Assembly (NCBI RefSeq): GCF_030160075.1
Contig: NZ_BSNQ01000003.1
Location: forward strand, 1,182,556-1,246,555
Source of the DNA: Dyella lipolytica
GTDB lineage: Bacteria; Pseudomonadota; Gammaproteobacteria; Xanthomonadales; Rhodanobacteraceae
Direction of reading: 5' to 3'
DNA: 64,000 nucleotides
The notes below the pieces were generated by a model. The model saw only the letters and a list, made by a program, of their open reading frames with translations, had not been told where the DNA came from and made no database searches. Made by a program: the position numbers and the translations under genes. Below, one piece after another: positions 37,453-48,456 of the stretch (the stretch's first letter is position 1; the number at the start of each line of letters is the position of its first letter).

Positions 37453-38229
37453 TTACGCAGCAGCCTCACTGGCCACCCATGGGTTGCGACGCACATCGAG
37501 GCACCGATCCAGGGTAATCCTCATGCTTATGTAGCTCCGTTTAACACATTCTTGGAGATAAGCCACATCCTCGGCCCGAGGAGACGTACCCGTAAGAGCA
37601 CAAACGATCTCCAGCGCCTCCCAGGGATGAGTATCATCATAAGCCGCGTGAAGATGAAGCCAACGCAGGCTATGTGCACGGATGTCCTTGGGGAAGGACT
37701 CGGCGTAGGCCGTGCTTTCGTAAACCCACTGAGCCCATTCCCCTGTAGCCCCTTCGACGGCGTAGTTGGTAGCGATCATGCCCGCCGCCAACGGCGCGTT
37801 GCGGCTGACCTCCTCGCACCAGCTGGCCAAGGCTTCCGTGCCAAAGGGAGTGGTACCGTTCAATACGTCGTCCCGGGATACGCCGGAGCCTTCGGCCCAG
37901 TCGAGCCAATAGTCGGCGTGATTCTGCTCCACCCGGATGTTGCGTACCAGCCAGCGCCTGGCCATGTTTTCACCCTGGCTGCGGCCATAGCGCGTCTTCA
38001 GCAGATTGTGCGCCATATAGCCTGGAAAACGCTCGATGACCGGCCATACGCCCACCATAAAATCGCGTGCTGCAACGGCATCCAACCGGCCTTCGCGCAT
38101 CACTGACCAGATGTCGTGGCTGGTTACCCCTAGTTTTACGTCTTCACAGGCTGTCACCAGGTCTTGTGCCCAACCCGGGTAGCTGGACAGCTCGGTCAAT
38201 GCCCCGGTACGTTCGAAATGTGCGTGCAT
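37453..38229 (-). CDS. undA: UndA-like non-heme diiron oxidase (fatty acid decarboxylase forming 1-alkenes)
   Basis: 258 residues of the heme-oxygenase-like diiron oxidase (HDO) superfamily. The metal ligands are readable as E101-x2-H104 (RVEQNHADYW), E159 (NYAVEGATGEW) and H194-x3-D198-x2-H201 (HAAYDDTHPWEALEI). These numbers coincide with the iron ligands I recall for Pseudomonas UndA (E101, H104, E159, H194), and segments MARRWLVRNIRVE, ATNYA-EGATGEW and YDD-HPWEALEI match it closely. UndA converts medium-chain fatty acids such as lauric acid to terminal alkenes such as 1-undecene. GGAGA precedes the ATG. Stand-alone gene. Family call strong, exact substrate inferred. Confidence 0.82.
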   Translation of the reverse strand: MHAHFERTGALTELSSYPGWAQDLVTACEDVKLGVTSHDIWSVMREGRLDAVAARDFMVGVWPVIERFPGYMAHNLLKTRYGRSQGENMARRWLVRNIRVEQNHADYWLDWAEGSGVSRDDVLNGTTPFGTEALASWCEEVSRNAPLAAGMIATNYAVEGATGEWAQWVYESTAYAESFPKDIRAHSLRWLHLHAAYDDTHPWEALEIVCALTGTSPRAEDVAYLQECVKRSYISMRITLDRCLDVRRNPWVASEAAA

Positions 38230-38446
38230 AAGTCAGTCTCCACTTAGTGTTTGCTATAGGGTCGTCTCGGCCGAGATGTCGGCCGACACCAGGGCCCTCT
38301 GGGCGGTCCCGGTACCCCAATAGTGGACGTCTAAAGAGAGCGTTGCGACCCTTTCCGATCACTGCCTCGGGGATCGCCCCAGGCCGGGGCTGAGCGCATG
38401 ATTGGCGGACCGTACCGTTAGCGGCCTTATTCGTCGTGGAGGGTCT

Positions 38447-38806
38447 ATGAGCTACGTGGATGGTTTCGTATTGCCGATACCGCTGGACAAACTGCCTGAG
38501 TACCGGCGCATGACGCGCAAATGCGGAAAGATCTGGATGGAGCACGGCGCCTTGGCGTACACCGAGTGCCTGGCTGACGATGTGAAGCCCGGCAAAGTCA
38601 CATCGTTTCCGCAGGCCGTGAAACTCAAGCCGGGCGAAACGGTGGCGTTCTCGTGGATCGTGTACGCATCACGTGCACAACGTGATCGCATCAACAAGAA
38701 AGTGATGAGCGATCCGCGCATGGCGGAATTTCTCGATCCAAGCGCATTGCCGTTCGATGGGAAGCGGATGTTCTGGGGCGGCTTCAAACCCTTCTTGAGC
38801 CTCTAG
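38447..38806 (+). CDS. DUF1428 family protein
   Basis: 119 residues from the ATG at 38447 (GGAGGG upstream). Starts MSYVDGFVLPIPLDKLPEYR, the hallmark of DUF1428, a ferredoxin-like alpha/beta fold of the dimeric barrel type; the C-terminal DGKRMFWGGFKPFL is also typical. Often annotated as RNA signal recognition particle 4.5S protein, a label with no support. Function unknown, probably cytoplasmic. Confidence 0.93.
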   Translation: MSYVDGFVLPIPLDKLPEYRRMTRKCGKIWMEHGALAYTECLADDVKPGKVTSFPQAVKLKPGETVAFSWIVYASRAQRDRINKKVMSDPRMAEFLDPSALPFDGKRMFWGGFKPFLSL

Positions 38807-38859
38807 CGTTTGCAGCATGCCGATACGCGTTCGCGTATCGGCATGCCCATGTGCATCAA

Positions 38860-40548
38860 TCAGTGCCGGCCATGCTCATGTTCATGCGCATCCGTACCCG
38901 GCGTAAACGACACGCCACGCAGCACTTCGCCAAACTTCGCCGAGCGCAAGGTCACGAACTGCTCGTTCGCAGCGCCGGCGGCCGTCGTGTTCGACAGCAC
39001 GTCGCGAACAGCAACCAGGCGGTCCGGATCGGCACCGGTATCGCCGTTGCCGCTGATGGTGGACGTAACGGCCCAGATCGTCACCTTGCCGTCCTCGTCA
39101 ACGCGGCCGGTTATCTGACGCAGGCCGTCGGTCGCCGGCGACCACGGCAGGTTGGTGGCCGGATTGGTACCAGCCGGATAGTTGCGCACGGTATACGGCT
39201 GACCAAGATTCAATCCGGCTTGCAGCGTATAGGCCAGCGTCCAGGACTTCGTCGTGGCATTGAACACCCACTTCTGCAGACCCGCTGTCGTCTGCGCCGC
39301 GGCGTGCGTATACAAGTCAGCACCGCCCACATAACCATCGCCTTCATCGGCCACGTACAGCGTGTTCGCATCGGCGAACCACAGCGCGAACGGATAAGAC
39401 AACGTCTTCGCCGTTTTCGCCGGGGTGGTCGGAAAGCCTGCAAGGATGCACATATTGGTCGGCAAGCCGCTGGTCTGCAGCGTGGATGCGTTATAGGAAA
39501 GCGGTGACGTCGGCAGCGCTGCGCCTGCGGCCGGAACACCCACACCGTTCTGGCAGGCCGTGCCCGTGGTGTCCACGAAATACACGGTGTTCACACCGTT
39601 GCCGCCACTGCCCTTGGTGAAATACAGCACGTTGTTGAATTCCGTTATGCCGCGGAAGTTGTCGTCCTTGCCGATCTTGTCCGCTTTATCGCCCAGTGCT
39701 GTTACGGAGAAACTTGCCAGCGGCGTCGGTGCAACCGGGCTCTGCAGCGATTCGGGCAACGACGCTGGCGTGATGAATTGCGCGCCCGCGCCAAGAATCA
39801 CACCATCGGGTTGTGGATTGCTGCCATTGCCCGCATTGCCGGAGGTGTAAAACACATTCGCACCGTCGACGTTGTTGAAGATGGCAGCGCGACCGTTATT
39901 ACCGCTATAGGCATTGGTCTCAGTGAACTGGAACCGGCCTTTGCGATCCACGATCGCCACCGCACGATAGAAGCTGCCGCCATCGGGATTGGTGGAATCG
40001 ACGGCAAGCGGCGTATTGGAATTGGACACGTCGAGCGCGTTGATCGGCGCGACGTAACCCATGAACGAAAGGTATTTTCCATCCAGCGAAAGATGCAGTC
40101 CCAGTTCCGACTTGGAACTGAAGCTGGTCACCATCTCTCCCTCGCGCGCGGTCGGCCGCGAGCTGTTCGGCACTTCCAGGGTATTGATCAGCCAGCCATT
40201 GGGCGTGATCTGGTCAAGATAGATGCGCGACGTGATGCCGAAGCTGCCGTCGTAGGTATCGTTGTTCCACACATAGGGATAGGTGCCATCGTACGGTGCG
40301 CCGCTTGCCGCTCCGCATGCGCCGCTGGATGCGGGGCAATGGGGCGGCAGCACTTCGCCTACCTGCACATTGCTGGCGTTGTTGTCGTACACGCTACGGC
40401 TGACCACTAGGTTACCCGGCCAGAAATGGAAGTCACGGTCATGCGAAAAATCATCGGCATAGGCGGCGACACCGGCTGCAAGGGCCGTAAGCGCAAGCGT
40501 GGCAACAGCGTGCCTACGCCCGAAACGGAAGGGCAGAATCGTGGTCAT
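38860..40548 (-). CDS. Large secreted beta-propeller-like protein of unknown function
   Basis: 562 residues with GGAG before the ATG. Signal peptide RHAVATLALTALAAGVAAYA. The mature protein alternates short strands with Gly/Asn/Ser turns (PNGWLINTLEVPNSSRPTAR, GLHLSLDGKYLSFMGY, DNFRGITEFNNVLYFTKG, PFALWFADANTLYVADEG), consistent with a propeller. Four cysteines at PHCPASSGACG, GTACQNG and NMCILAG may pair. It ends in a His/Glu tail, HEHEHGRH, possibly metal-binding. No enzyme motif recognised. Co-directional with the flavin oxidase gene upstream but 240 bp apart. Confidence 0.85.
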   Translation of the reverse strand: MTTILPFRFGRRHAVATLALTALAAGVAAYADDFSHDRDFHFWPGNLVVSRSVYDNNASNVQVGEVLPPHCPASSGACGAASGAPYDGTYPYVWNNDTYDGSFGITSRIYLDQITPNGWLINTLEVPNSSRPTAREGEMVTSFSSKSELGLHLSLDGKYLSFMGYVAPINALDVSNSNTPLAVDSTNPDGGSFYRAVAIVDRKGRFQFTETNAYSGNNGRAAIFNNVDGANVFYTSGNAGNGSNPQPDGVILGAGAQFITPASLPESLQSPVAPTPLASFSVTALGDKADKIGKDDNFRGITEFNNVLYFTKGSGGNGVNTVYFVDTTGTACQNGVGVPAAGAALPTSPLSYNASTLQTSGLPTNMCILAGFPTTPAKTAKTLSYPFALWFADANTLYVADEGDGYVGGADLYTHAAAQTTAGLQKWVFNATTKSWTLAYTLQAGLNLGQPYTVRNYPAGTNPATNLPWSPATDGLRQITGRVDEDGKVTIWAVTSTISGNGDTGADPDRLVAVRDVLSNTTAAGAANEQFVTLRSAKFGEVLRGVSFTPGTDAHEHEHGRH

Positions 40549-40789
40549 CGTGATCTCCAGGGATGTGTGAACGAACCGACAGGGGGCACAACACAGCCAC
40601 GGTAGTCACGTACGGTGAAGGTTTCTTGACAGCTTCGCGTAATGGATCGGCGTGTGAAGATCGCGTGACGACGGTCACCGTTACGTCATCGACACACGCA
40701 CAATCCATGCCCTCGGCACATCACCGCGACTTGCATCGTCACTCCACGGCAGCGCGGAATGACGAAAGAAAGTCGAAGTCGCCCGGCAT

Positions 40790-42622
40790 CTATCGCAAGC
40801 GCGTAAACCCGTCAGCACTCCATGCCTCGCTACCCACGCCGTGATGCACGAAGAACAATCCCTCCGGATCGTATGTCCGTTTCACTGCAGCGAGCCTCGG
40901 ATAGTTCGCGCCCCAGAACGCTGTCGACCAATCGGGCTGGAAATAATCGCTCTCCGAGACATACGCACCCGCGCCAGGAGCAACCTTCAACAGCTCATCC
41001 ATCGCCTTGCCGATATGCGCGGCATCGTGGCGCGCATCCGCCAGATCCGGCCCGGCACCGGGCATGCCGGGATAAGCGGGATCGCCACTGCCGGCGATGA
41101 TGGCCAACGCAAACGCATCGAGCACCTGCGGGTTGGTCGCCGTATCGCGCGACGCAGCGATTGCATCGGCCGGTGCACTGGCCAGCCCCTTGTTGACGTG
41201 CAGTTCGACATCCCAATGCCTCGTGCACGCAAACAGCGCATCGACCAACTGAGATTGCCGATCCTTGCGCAGCAACGATGCCGGCAGCCACGCCGACTTG
41301 AAGCTATGAATAAACCAGCCCGCCTCCCCCTGGTCGCCGGCCCACAACACATGATTGCGAGGCGCACCGGCGCGATCGTCGTCCACCATGATTCCCGGCG
41401 CGTGCTGACGGAAGAAATCGGCGTCCCAGAAATGTTGTGCAGGCAGTGCGAGCGCTCCCGGCTCTTTCAGAAAGCTGTACTCCTTACGTGCGCGCACCCA
41501 ATCGAGGAACGGCGCCCACGTTGCCTCGGCCTGTTTCGCGGTGAGGCCCTGGAACACCATCGACAGGCCCAATCTATTGTCGCCATGAAACTTTAGCTGT
41601 TCGCCCCAATGCGGATTGAACAGGTCGCTTTGGTAGAAACCGACGACCTTGGCGATCAGTGCGCGGTACGCATCATCGCTCGCCGCCTTGATCTCGCCGA
41701 ACACCGCACCGAAAAACTCAGGCAATTCATGCGTACGCAAGGTCAGTCGCGTGACGACGCCGAGGCAGCCGCCGCCACCGCCTTTGATGCCCCAGAACAA
41801 TTCCGGGTTGGTGCATGCGTTGGCGATGCGCGCCACACCGTCCGCGGTAACGATCTCCGCCTCAATCAAACTCGACGACGCCGTGCCGAAATTCTTCGAG
41901 AAACTGCCGAAGCCACCGCTTTGGATCAGGCCCGCCACACCTACGGTGGTGCATCCGCCGCCCTGTACATAGCGTCCACCGTGCGTGGTCACGGCGTCGT
42001 AGGCATCGATCCACATCGCACCCGCCTGCACCGTCACCGCCGGCTGAGGCGCATGTACGCCTGCACAACCCTGCGCCACGAATGCATCGTGCAAGGTCAC
42101 CTTATTCATATGCCGTGTCCAGACCAGCAAGGAATCGGGCGCATCGGAGGTGCCCTGATAACTGTGGCCGCCGCCCTTCACCACCAGTCGCAGGTGATGT
42201 TCGCGTGCAAAATTCACCGCAGCGATCACATCCGCCGTGCTTTCGGCGGCGACGGCGTAAACGCTGGGCTGCGACGTCCAGGCCTGCGCCCAACCGCTGG
42301 TCTGGGTCAATGCCGGAGTGTCGCCGATGTAAAACGGATTCTTGAGATGTTTGAGCGCCTCTTGGCACGCTGCCGTCGTCGAGGTCGCCGTGCAGTTCGC
42401 AAACGGTGACTCCAGTTTCAGCAAGCGCCCGCCGACGTCCTGCTTCAGCCGGCTCCACTCGGCCGTCGATGGCCAACCCGGGTCGCCCGGCCGCACCCGT
42501 GAGCGAAGACCACCAACCGTCGTTCCTCCCACCGCCGCCAACGCCGACGTCATTCCGCCCATCATCATGCCCGACAGAAACGGAATCGCCAGTGCGGCTT
42601 TCAGAACCTCACGCCTGTTCAT
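40790..42622 (-). CDS. Tat-exported bicovalent FAD oxidase (berberine-bridge-enzyme family)
   Basis: 610 residues from the Met at 42622 (GGGAGG upstream), with a twin-arginine leader MNRREVLKAALAIPF. FAD_binding_4 domain with His-linking motif VVKGGGHSYQGTSDAP and Cys-linking motif YVQGGGCTTVGVAGLIQSGGFG, so FAD is probably attached at both His and Cys. A C-terminal BBE segment (SDYFQPDWSTAFWGANYPRL) is present. Relatives oxidise sugars or oligosaccharides with O2; the substrate here is unknown. Folding with cofactor before export fits Tat. Confidence 0.9.
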   Translation of the reverse strand: MNRREVLKAALAIPFLSGMMMGGMTSALAAVGGTTVGGLRSRVRPGDPGWPSTAEWSRLKQDVGGRLLKLESPFANCTATSTTAACQEALKHLKNPFYIGDTPALTQTSGWAQAWTSQPSVYAVAAESTADVIAAVNFAREHHLRLVVKGGGHSYQGTSDAPDSLLVWTRHMNKVTLHDAFVAQGCAGVHAPQPAVTVQAGAMWIDAYDAVTTHGGRYVQGGGCTTVGVAGLIQSGGFGSFSKNFGTASSSLIEAEIVTADGVARIANACTNPELFWGIKGGGGGCLGVVTRLTLRTHELPEFFGAVFGEIKAASDDAYRALIAKVVGFYQSDLFNPHWGEQLKFHGDNRLGLSMVFQGLTAKQAEATWAPFLDWVRARKEYSFLKEPGALALPAQHFWDADFFRQHAPGIMVDDDRAGAPRNHVLWAGDQGEAGWFIHSFKSAWLPASLLRKDRQSQLVDALFACTRHWDVELHVNKGLASAPADAIAASRDTATNPQVLDAFALAIIAGSGDPAYPGMPGAGPDLADARHDAAHIGKAMDELLKVAPGAGAYVSESDYFQPDWSTAFWGANYPRLAAVKRTYDPEGLFFVHHGVGSEAWSADGFTRLR

Positions 42623-42764
42623 GGAACCTACCTCCCTGCCATTGCGTCTTGGATGGCGCAACTTTCCGCCCCACCCGGTCCGACGGCCATCGTGAAGGGA
42701 TGGATGGTGCAGGTGTTGTGACGAACGGTGGGGAATGGGGACGAAAGGACGGCGCTCGCGGTGC

Positions 42765-43712
42765 TCAGCCCGACCTGCCGCTCGCATTCGAGCGAGACCG
42801 CCTTACCTCGTAAGCCTTCAGATGCGCATAGGCCAACCGCAGCATCGGCAGATCGGCACCGGACGATTCGCCGCGCGCCAGCAGATCGCCCACCACATGA
42901 TCGGCTTCGATGGGACCGCCCTGCTCCAGATCCCGCATCATCGAGGCGCTCAGCGCGGAGCCTGGCTCGGTCAGCACGGAACGCGCACGTCCAAGCACCG
43001 TATCGCTGGGCGCATGACCGCACGCATCCGCCACCCGGCGGCAATCGTCGAGCAGGCCGAGTGCGGCCTGCGTACCACCCGGCGCCGCCACGATGTCGCC
43101 CACCGGCGCGCGCATCAAACAGGTGATCCCCGCAAGCGAGGCGAGGAAGACCCACTTGTCCCACATGTCCTGCAGGATGGTCGTGCTGAGGCGTGGTTCA
43201 AAACGGGCGTTCGCCATCGCCTGCGCGATACGTTCGACACGCTCCGAACGGGTGCCGTCGCGCTCGCCGAACGTAAGGCTGTGCGATTGATTGAGATGCC
43301 GCACCACGCCATCGGCATCCAGGGTGGCGGCGATCACGCACTGGCCACCCAGCACATGTTCGGCGCCGAAGCGTGCGTCGAGCAGATCCAGATGCCGCAT
43401 GCCGTTAAGCAACGGCAGGATGACCGTATTGGAGCCCACCGCAGGCGCCATATCCTCGATCACTTGCGGCAAGTGATACGCCTTGCAGCTCACGATGATC
43501 AGATCGAAGGCGCGATTCAGCGTGTCCGCCTGAACCGTCGAAGGCGACGGCAATGTCGCATCGCCCATCGGGCTGCGAATATTCAGGCCGGTTCGCGCGA
43601 GCATCTCCGCTCGCGTCTTGCGAACCAGAAAAGTGACGTCCTGTCCGCTTTCAAGCAGACGACCGCCGAAGTAACCGCCTGTGGCGCCCGCGCCAACTAC
43701 GAGTATTCGCAT
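42765..43712 (-). CDS. panE: 2-dehydropantoate 2-reductase
   Basis: 315 residues. NADPH-binding N-terminus MRILVVGAGATGGYFGGRLL, the ketopantoate reductase segment VSCKAYHLPQVIEDMAP, the catalytic Lys candidate in DMWDKWVFLASLAGITCLM and a C-terminal SASMMRDLEQGGPIEADHV. Reduces ketopantoate to pantoate in pantothenate/CoA synthesis, although paralogues of this family also act on other 2-keto acids. Not near other pan genes. Confidence 0.92.
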   Translation of the reverse strand: MRILVVGAGATGGYFGGRLLESGQDVTFLVRKTRAEMLARTGLNIRSPMGDATLPSPSTVQADTLNRAFDLIIVSCKAYHLPQVIEDMAPAVGSNTVILPLLNGMRHLDLLDARFGAEHVLGGQCVIAATLDADGVVRHLNQSHSLTFGERDGTRSERVERIAQAMANARFEPRLSTTILQDMWDKWVFLASLAGITCLMRAPVGDIVAAPGGTQAALGLLDDCRRVADACGHAPSDTVLGRARSVLTEPGSALSASMMRDLEQGGPIEADHVVGDLLARGESSGADLPMLRLAYAHLKAYEVRRSRSNASGRSG

Positions 43713-43842
43713 GGTTTATTCACCTCTTCCAAAAACCGACTTCGGCATCGCTGCCCGGGATTGCAGTCCGTAATGGGGTCGAAGCAAACGGATCCAACTC
43801 ACCGAATCAGAAAGGTACAGGGCAGTCATGCGATCATGACGC

Positions 43843-45222
43843 ATGACTGCCTTCACTACCCTCCCCCTCAAACCCGCCCTGCTCGCCAGCGTTGAAACGC
43901 TTGGCTACAGCGAAATGACCCCGATTCAGGCGCAAAGTCTTCCGGCCATGCTGGAAGGCCGCGACGTTATCGCTCAAGCACAAACGGGCAGCGGCAAAAC
44001 GGCGGCGTTCGGCCTGAGCCTGTTGCAATCGCTCGATGTGGAAACGATCCGCTTGCAGGCCCTGGTGTTGTGCCCTACCCGCGAACTGGCCGATCAGGTC
44101 AGCAAGGCGATTCGCAAGCTCGCTGCGAACATCCCTAACGTCAAGCTGCTGACTTTGTGCGGTGGCATGCCGCTGGGCCCGCAACTGGCCTCGCTGACGC
44201 ACGATCCGCATATCGTGGTCGGCACGCCCGGCCGCGTGCAGGAACACCTCAAGCGCAGCAGCCTGCACGGCGGCGGCATCAAGGTGCTAGTGCTGGACGA
44301 GGCGGACCGCATGCTCGACATGGGCTTCAGCGAAGCCATCGACGACATCGTCGGCCGCATCGCCAAGCATCATCAGACCTTGTTGTTCTCGGCCACGTAT
44401 CCGGATGAAATTCGCGCAGTGAGCCGTCGCGTGCAACGCAATCCCATCGAGATCACGGTGGAAGCGCCGGCTGAAACAAAGCCCGCGATCGAACAGCAAT
44501 TCGTCGACGTCGATCCCGCCAACAAGCTCGACGCGCTTGCTCAGCTGCTTACCGGCGAACGCGGCCAGCATGCACTGGTGTTCTGCAATATGCGGCGCGA
44601 CGTGGATGCGGTGGCGGAAGAACTGGACCGCCGCGGCTTTTCCGCACTAGCCCTGCACGGCGACATGGAACAGCGCGACCGCGACGAAGTTCTGGTGCGC
44701 TTCGCCAACCGCAGCTGCGCCGTGCTGGTCGCCACCGATGTCGCCGCACGCGGACTGGACATCACCGCGCTACCGCTGGTGATCAGCTACGACATCGCCC
44801 ACGATCCCGATACGCACACCCACCGCATTGGTCGCACCGGCCGCGCCGGGCAAACCGGCCTGGCGATATCGCTATGCACGCCGCGTGAAAAGCCGAAGGT
44901 GGAGAACATCGAACAGATGCTTGGCACCCCGCTGTCGTGGCGTCCGCTGAAGCTTGCGCCGCCGCGCGGCAAAACGCTGAATCTTGCACCCATGAAAACC
45001 CTGGTGATCGACGCCGGTCGCCAGGACAAACTGCGCCCCGGCGATATCCTCGGCGCGCTTACCGGCGACGCTGGCCTCGACGCCAACGACGTCGGCAAGA
45101 TCGATGTTTTCGCGACGCGCGCCTATGTGGCGATCAACCGTGCATTGGCGAACAAGGCCCTCGAACGGTTGCGCGCAGGCAAGATCAAGGGCCGCAACTT
45201 TCGTGTGCGTACGTTGAGTTGA
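43843..45222 (+). CDS. dbpA: ATP-dependent RNA helicase DbpA
   Basis: 459 residues. DEAD-box motifs in order: Q-motif region MTPIQAQSLPAML, motif I AQTGSGKT, Ib/TPGR VGTPGRV, motif II VLDEADRMLDMG, motif III FSATYP, V ATDVAARGLD and VI HRIGRTGRAG. The C-terminal 75 residues are the DbpA RRM-like domain (TLVIDAGRQDKLRPGDILGA) that recognises hairpin 92 of 23S rRNA. Acts in large-subunit assembly. Divergent from panE. Confidence 0.97.
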   Translation: MTAFTTLPLKPALLASVETLGYSEMTPIQAQSLPAMLEGRDVIAQAQTGSGKTAAFGLSLLQSLDVETIRLQALVLCPTRELADQVSKAIRKLAANIPNVKLLTLCGGMPLGPQLASLTHDPHIVVGTPGRVQEHLKRSSLHGGGIKVLVLDEADRMLDMGFSEAIDDIVGRIAKHHQTLLFSATYPDEIRAVSRRVQRNPIEITVEAPAETKPAIEQQFVDVDPANKLDALAQLLTGERGQHALVFCNMRRDVDAVAEELDRRGFSALALHGDMEQRDRDEVLVRFANRSCAVLVATDVAARGLDITALPLVISYDIAHDPDTHTHRIGRTGRAGQTGLAISLCTPREKPKVENIEQMLGTPLSWRPLKLAPPRGKTLNLAPMKTLVIDAGRQDKLRPGDILGALTGDAGLDANDVGKIDVFATRAYVAINRALANKALERLRAGKIKGRNFRVRTLS

Positions 45223-45351
45223 CGCAAGGCTGGATGCCGAATGACAGCACGCACAAATAGGAGCATCATTGCTGGCGAAACGCAGAAGCAGCCGGTCATT
45301 CATCTGCCAGATCGACTGACTTATGTTGGACTCTTGATGGGAGTCACCGTC

Positions 45352-45918
45352 ATGTCTCTCTCACGCATTCTTGTTCTCGCAGTCATAGCCGTTACCGGGT
45401 TAGCGACAACCCAAGTCGCCCAAGCTGCCGACGCCTCCGCCTTCCAAGTCCTGATGAACGACAGCGGCGGCAATCCCGTCGTATTCCAAAGCGTTTCTGC
45501 GCTTAAACGAGGCGACGTGATCAAGGTCCACGCCTTCAACGCGCGACCGGTCATGATCATGCAGGTTGCCATGTGCAATAGCGACTGCCCGCGTATGCAC
45601 CTGGTCAAAACGATATCGCTGCTTCCTTATTACGCAGGCACGGCGAACGCGAACCAGGACTTCGTGGTCCCTGAAGACGGTTATGTTTCCTTTTGGGTAG
45701 AGCAGCGCGGCGGAGCAGCCAGTGTGCCCATTCGCGCGCAGACCGGTACGTGGAGCCTGAACTTCGTGAATCGCTTCATGAGCTTTGCCACGCCCGAGCT
45801 ATTCAAAGAATCACAGCCCATGTCGGCCAATGCAGTCAGTCTCGACGACAATACGCTGCGCGTCCGCTACTTTCACCATACCTTTGTGGCAGTGAGTCTC
45901 GCCGACGCACCGATCTGA
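45352..45918 (+). CDS. Exported protein of unknown function
   Basis: 188 residues from the ATG at 45352, with GGGAGT about eight bases upstream. The signal peptide ends near TTQVAQAAD. The mature part is beta-rich with two cysteines close together (AMCNSDCPRMHLV), a Tyr/Phe-rich second half (FVVPEDGYVSFWVEQRG) and no catalytic motif I can identify. The layout suggests a single beta-sandwich. It stands alone, between dbpA and glpK. Confidence 0.7.
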   Translation: MSLSRILVLAVIAVTGLATTQVAQAADASAFQVLMNDSGGNPVVFQSVSALKRGDVIKVHAFNARPVMIMQVAMCNSDCPRMHLVKTISLLPYYAGTANANQDFVVPEDGYVSFWVEQRGGAASVPIRAQTGTWSLNFVNRFMSFATPELFKESQPMSANAVSLDDNTLRVRYFHHTFVAVSLADAPI

Positions 45919-45939
45919 AAGGCGGTAGCACGCCCCTGA

Positions 45940-47499
<1,560 letters not shown>

Positions 47500-47502
47500 C
47501 GA

Positions 47503-48336
47503 TCACGCACCCACTAATTTGTCGACATCCTGGCGGGTTGTTTCAATCAAGTCGCGATTGTCGTGTTTCCACGGATGAAAGCCGGGCAGAAACCACGTCA
47601 CCCATTGGCCGGCTATGCGCGCGATCGGCGCAGGGGCGATAAACAGAAAACCCAGCAACCGCAGCCAGCCGCGCCAATCCTTTCGCGTTCCATCGTCCTT
47701 GGACAATCGCCACATGAATTGCCAGGTGCGGAACGTGAAAAGCCCGGTGATCCAGAACATCGCACGGCAACGACGACGCCAGCGCACGAAGGCGGTGCCG
47801 CCTACGCGCTGATAGACATCGAACGCCACCGACTTGTGTTCGGTTTCCTCCAGCGCATGCCAGCGCCAGATCGCCACCATCCGGGGATCCGCCTTCTGCA
47901 TGATCGCTGGGTGACGCAAAAGTTGATCCGCCAACATCGCGGTGAAATGTTCCAGACAAATCGTCACCGCCAGCTGCCCGATCGGCGGCAAGGTACGGGC
48001 CCGGCGATCCTGCACCTCGCGCACGATATCCATCAGCGCGTACGCACCAACACCCTGCCCTTCCAGCCGATCGTTGTAGGCCTGATGTTCACGGCTGTGC
48101 ATGGCTTCCTGACCGATGAAGCCGCCCACCGCCGTGTCGAGGGAGGCGTCGTCCGTCACCTCGGGTCGAAAAGCGCGCACGCTATCGATAAAAAAGCGTT
48201 CGCCATCCGGAAACATCAGCGACAAGGCATCGAAGTAACGCGTTTGGTGCGCGTCACCGTTCAGCCAGTAGCGCGGAATGTCCGCCTGCATATCGAAATG
48301 CAAGTCACGGCGAACGATGCGAGGTGCATAAGTCAT
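47503..48336 (-). CDS. PF10118-type putative metal-dependent hydrolase
   Basis: 277 residues from the Met at 48336; a GTG at 48360 is an alternative. The conserved region DGERFFIDSVRAFRPEV, FIGQEAMHSREHQAYND and EHFTAMLADQLLRHP, WRWHALEETEHKSVAFDVYQ places it in PF10118, a ferritin-like helical family with ExxH pairs as likely metal ligands. Enzymatic reaction is unproven for the family. Convergent with glpK with only three bases between stops. Confidence 0.88.
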   Translation of the reverse strand: MTYAPRIVRRDLHFDMQADIPRYWLNGDAHQTRYFDALSLMFPDGERFFIDSVRAFRPEVTDDASLDTAVGGFIGQEAMHSREHQAYNDRLEGQGVGAYALMDIVREVQDRRARTLPPIGQLAVTICLEHFTAMLADQLLRHPAIMQKADPRMVAIWRWHALEETEHKSVAFDVYQRVGGTAFVRWRRRCRAMFWITGLFTFRTWQFMWRLSKDDGTRKDWRGWLRLLGFLFIAPAPIARIAGQWVTWFLPGFHPWKHDNRDLIETTRQDVDKLVGA

Positions 48337-48456
48337 AGCGCCACAACCGGCCAGGGACACGTCGCCAACCTAGGCTGATCGGGCATAGCTTTCAAGTAAC
48401 AGATGAACAACAGGCTTCGCGCTAAGCTTGAGCAGAGCGTCAACCGGTGAACAGCC

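Noticed and set aside
42735-43895. 386-codon plus-strand frame opposite panE
   Set aside because: Shadow of panE, low-complexity Arg/His composition, and it would overlap the start of dbpA.
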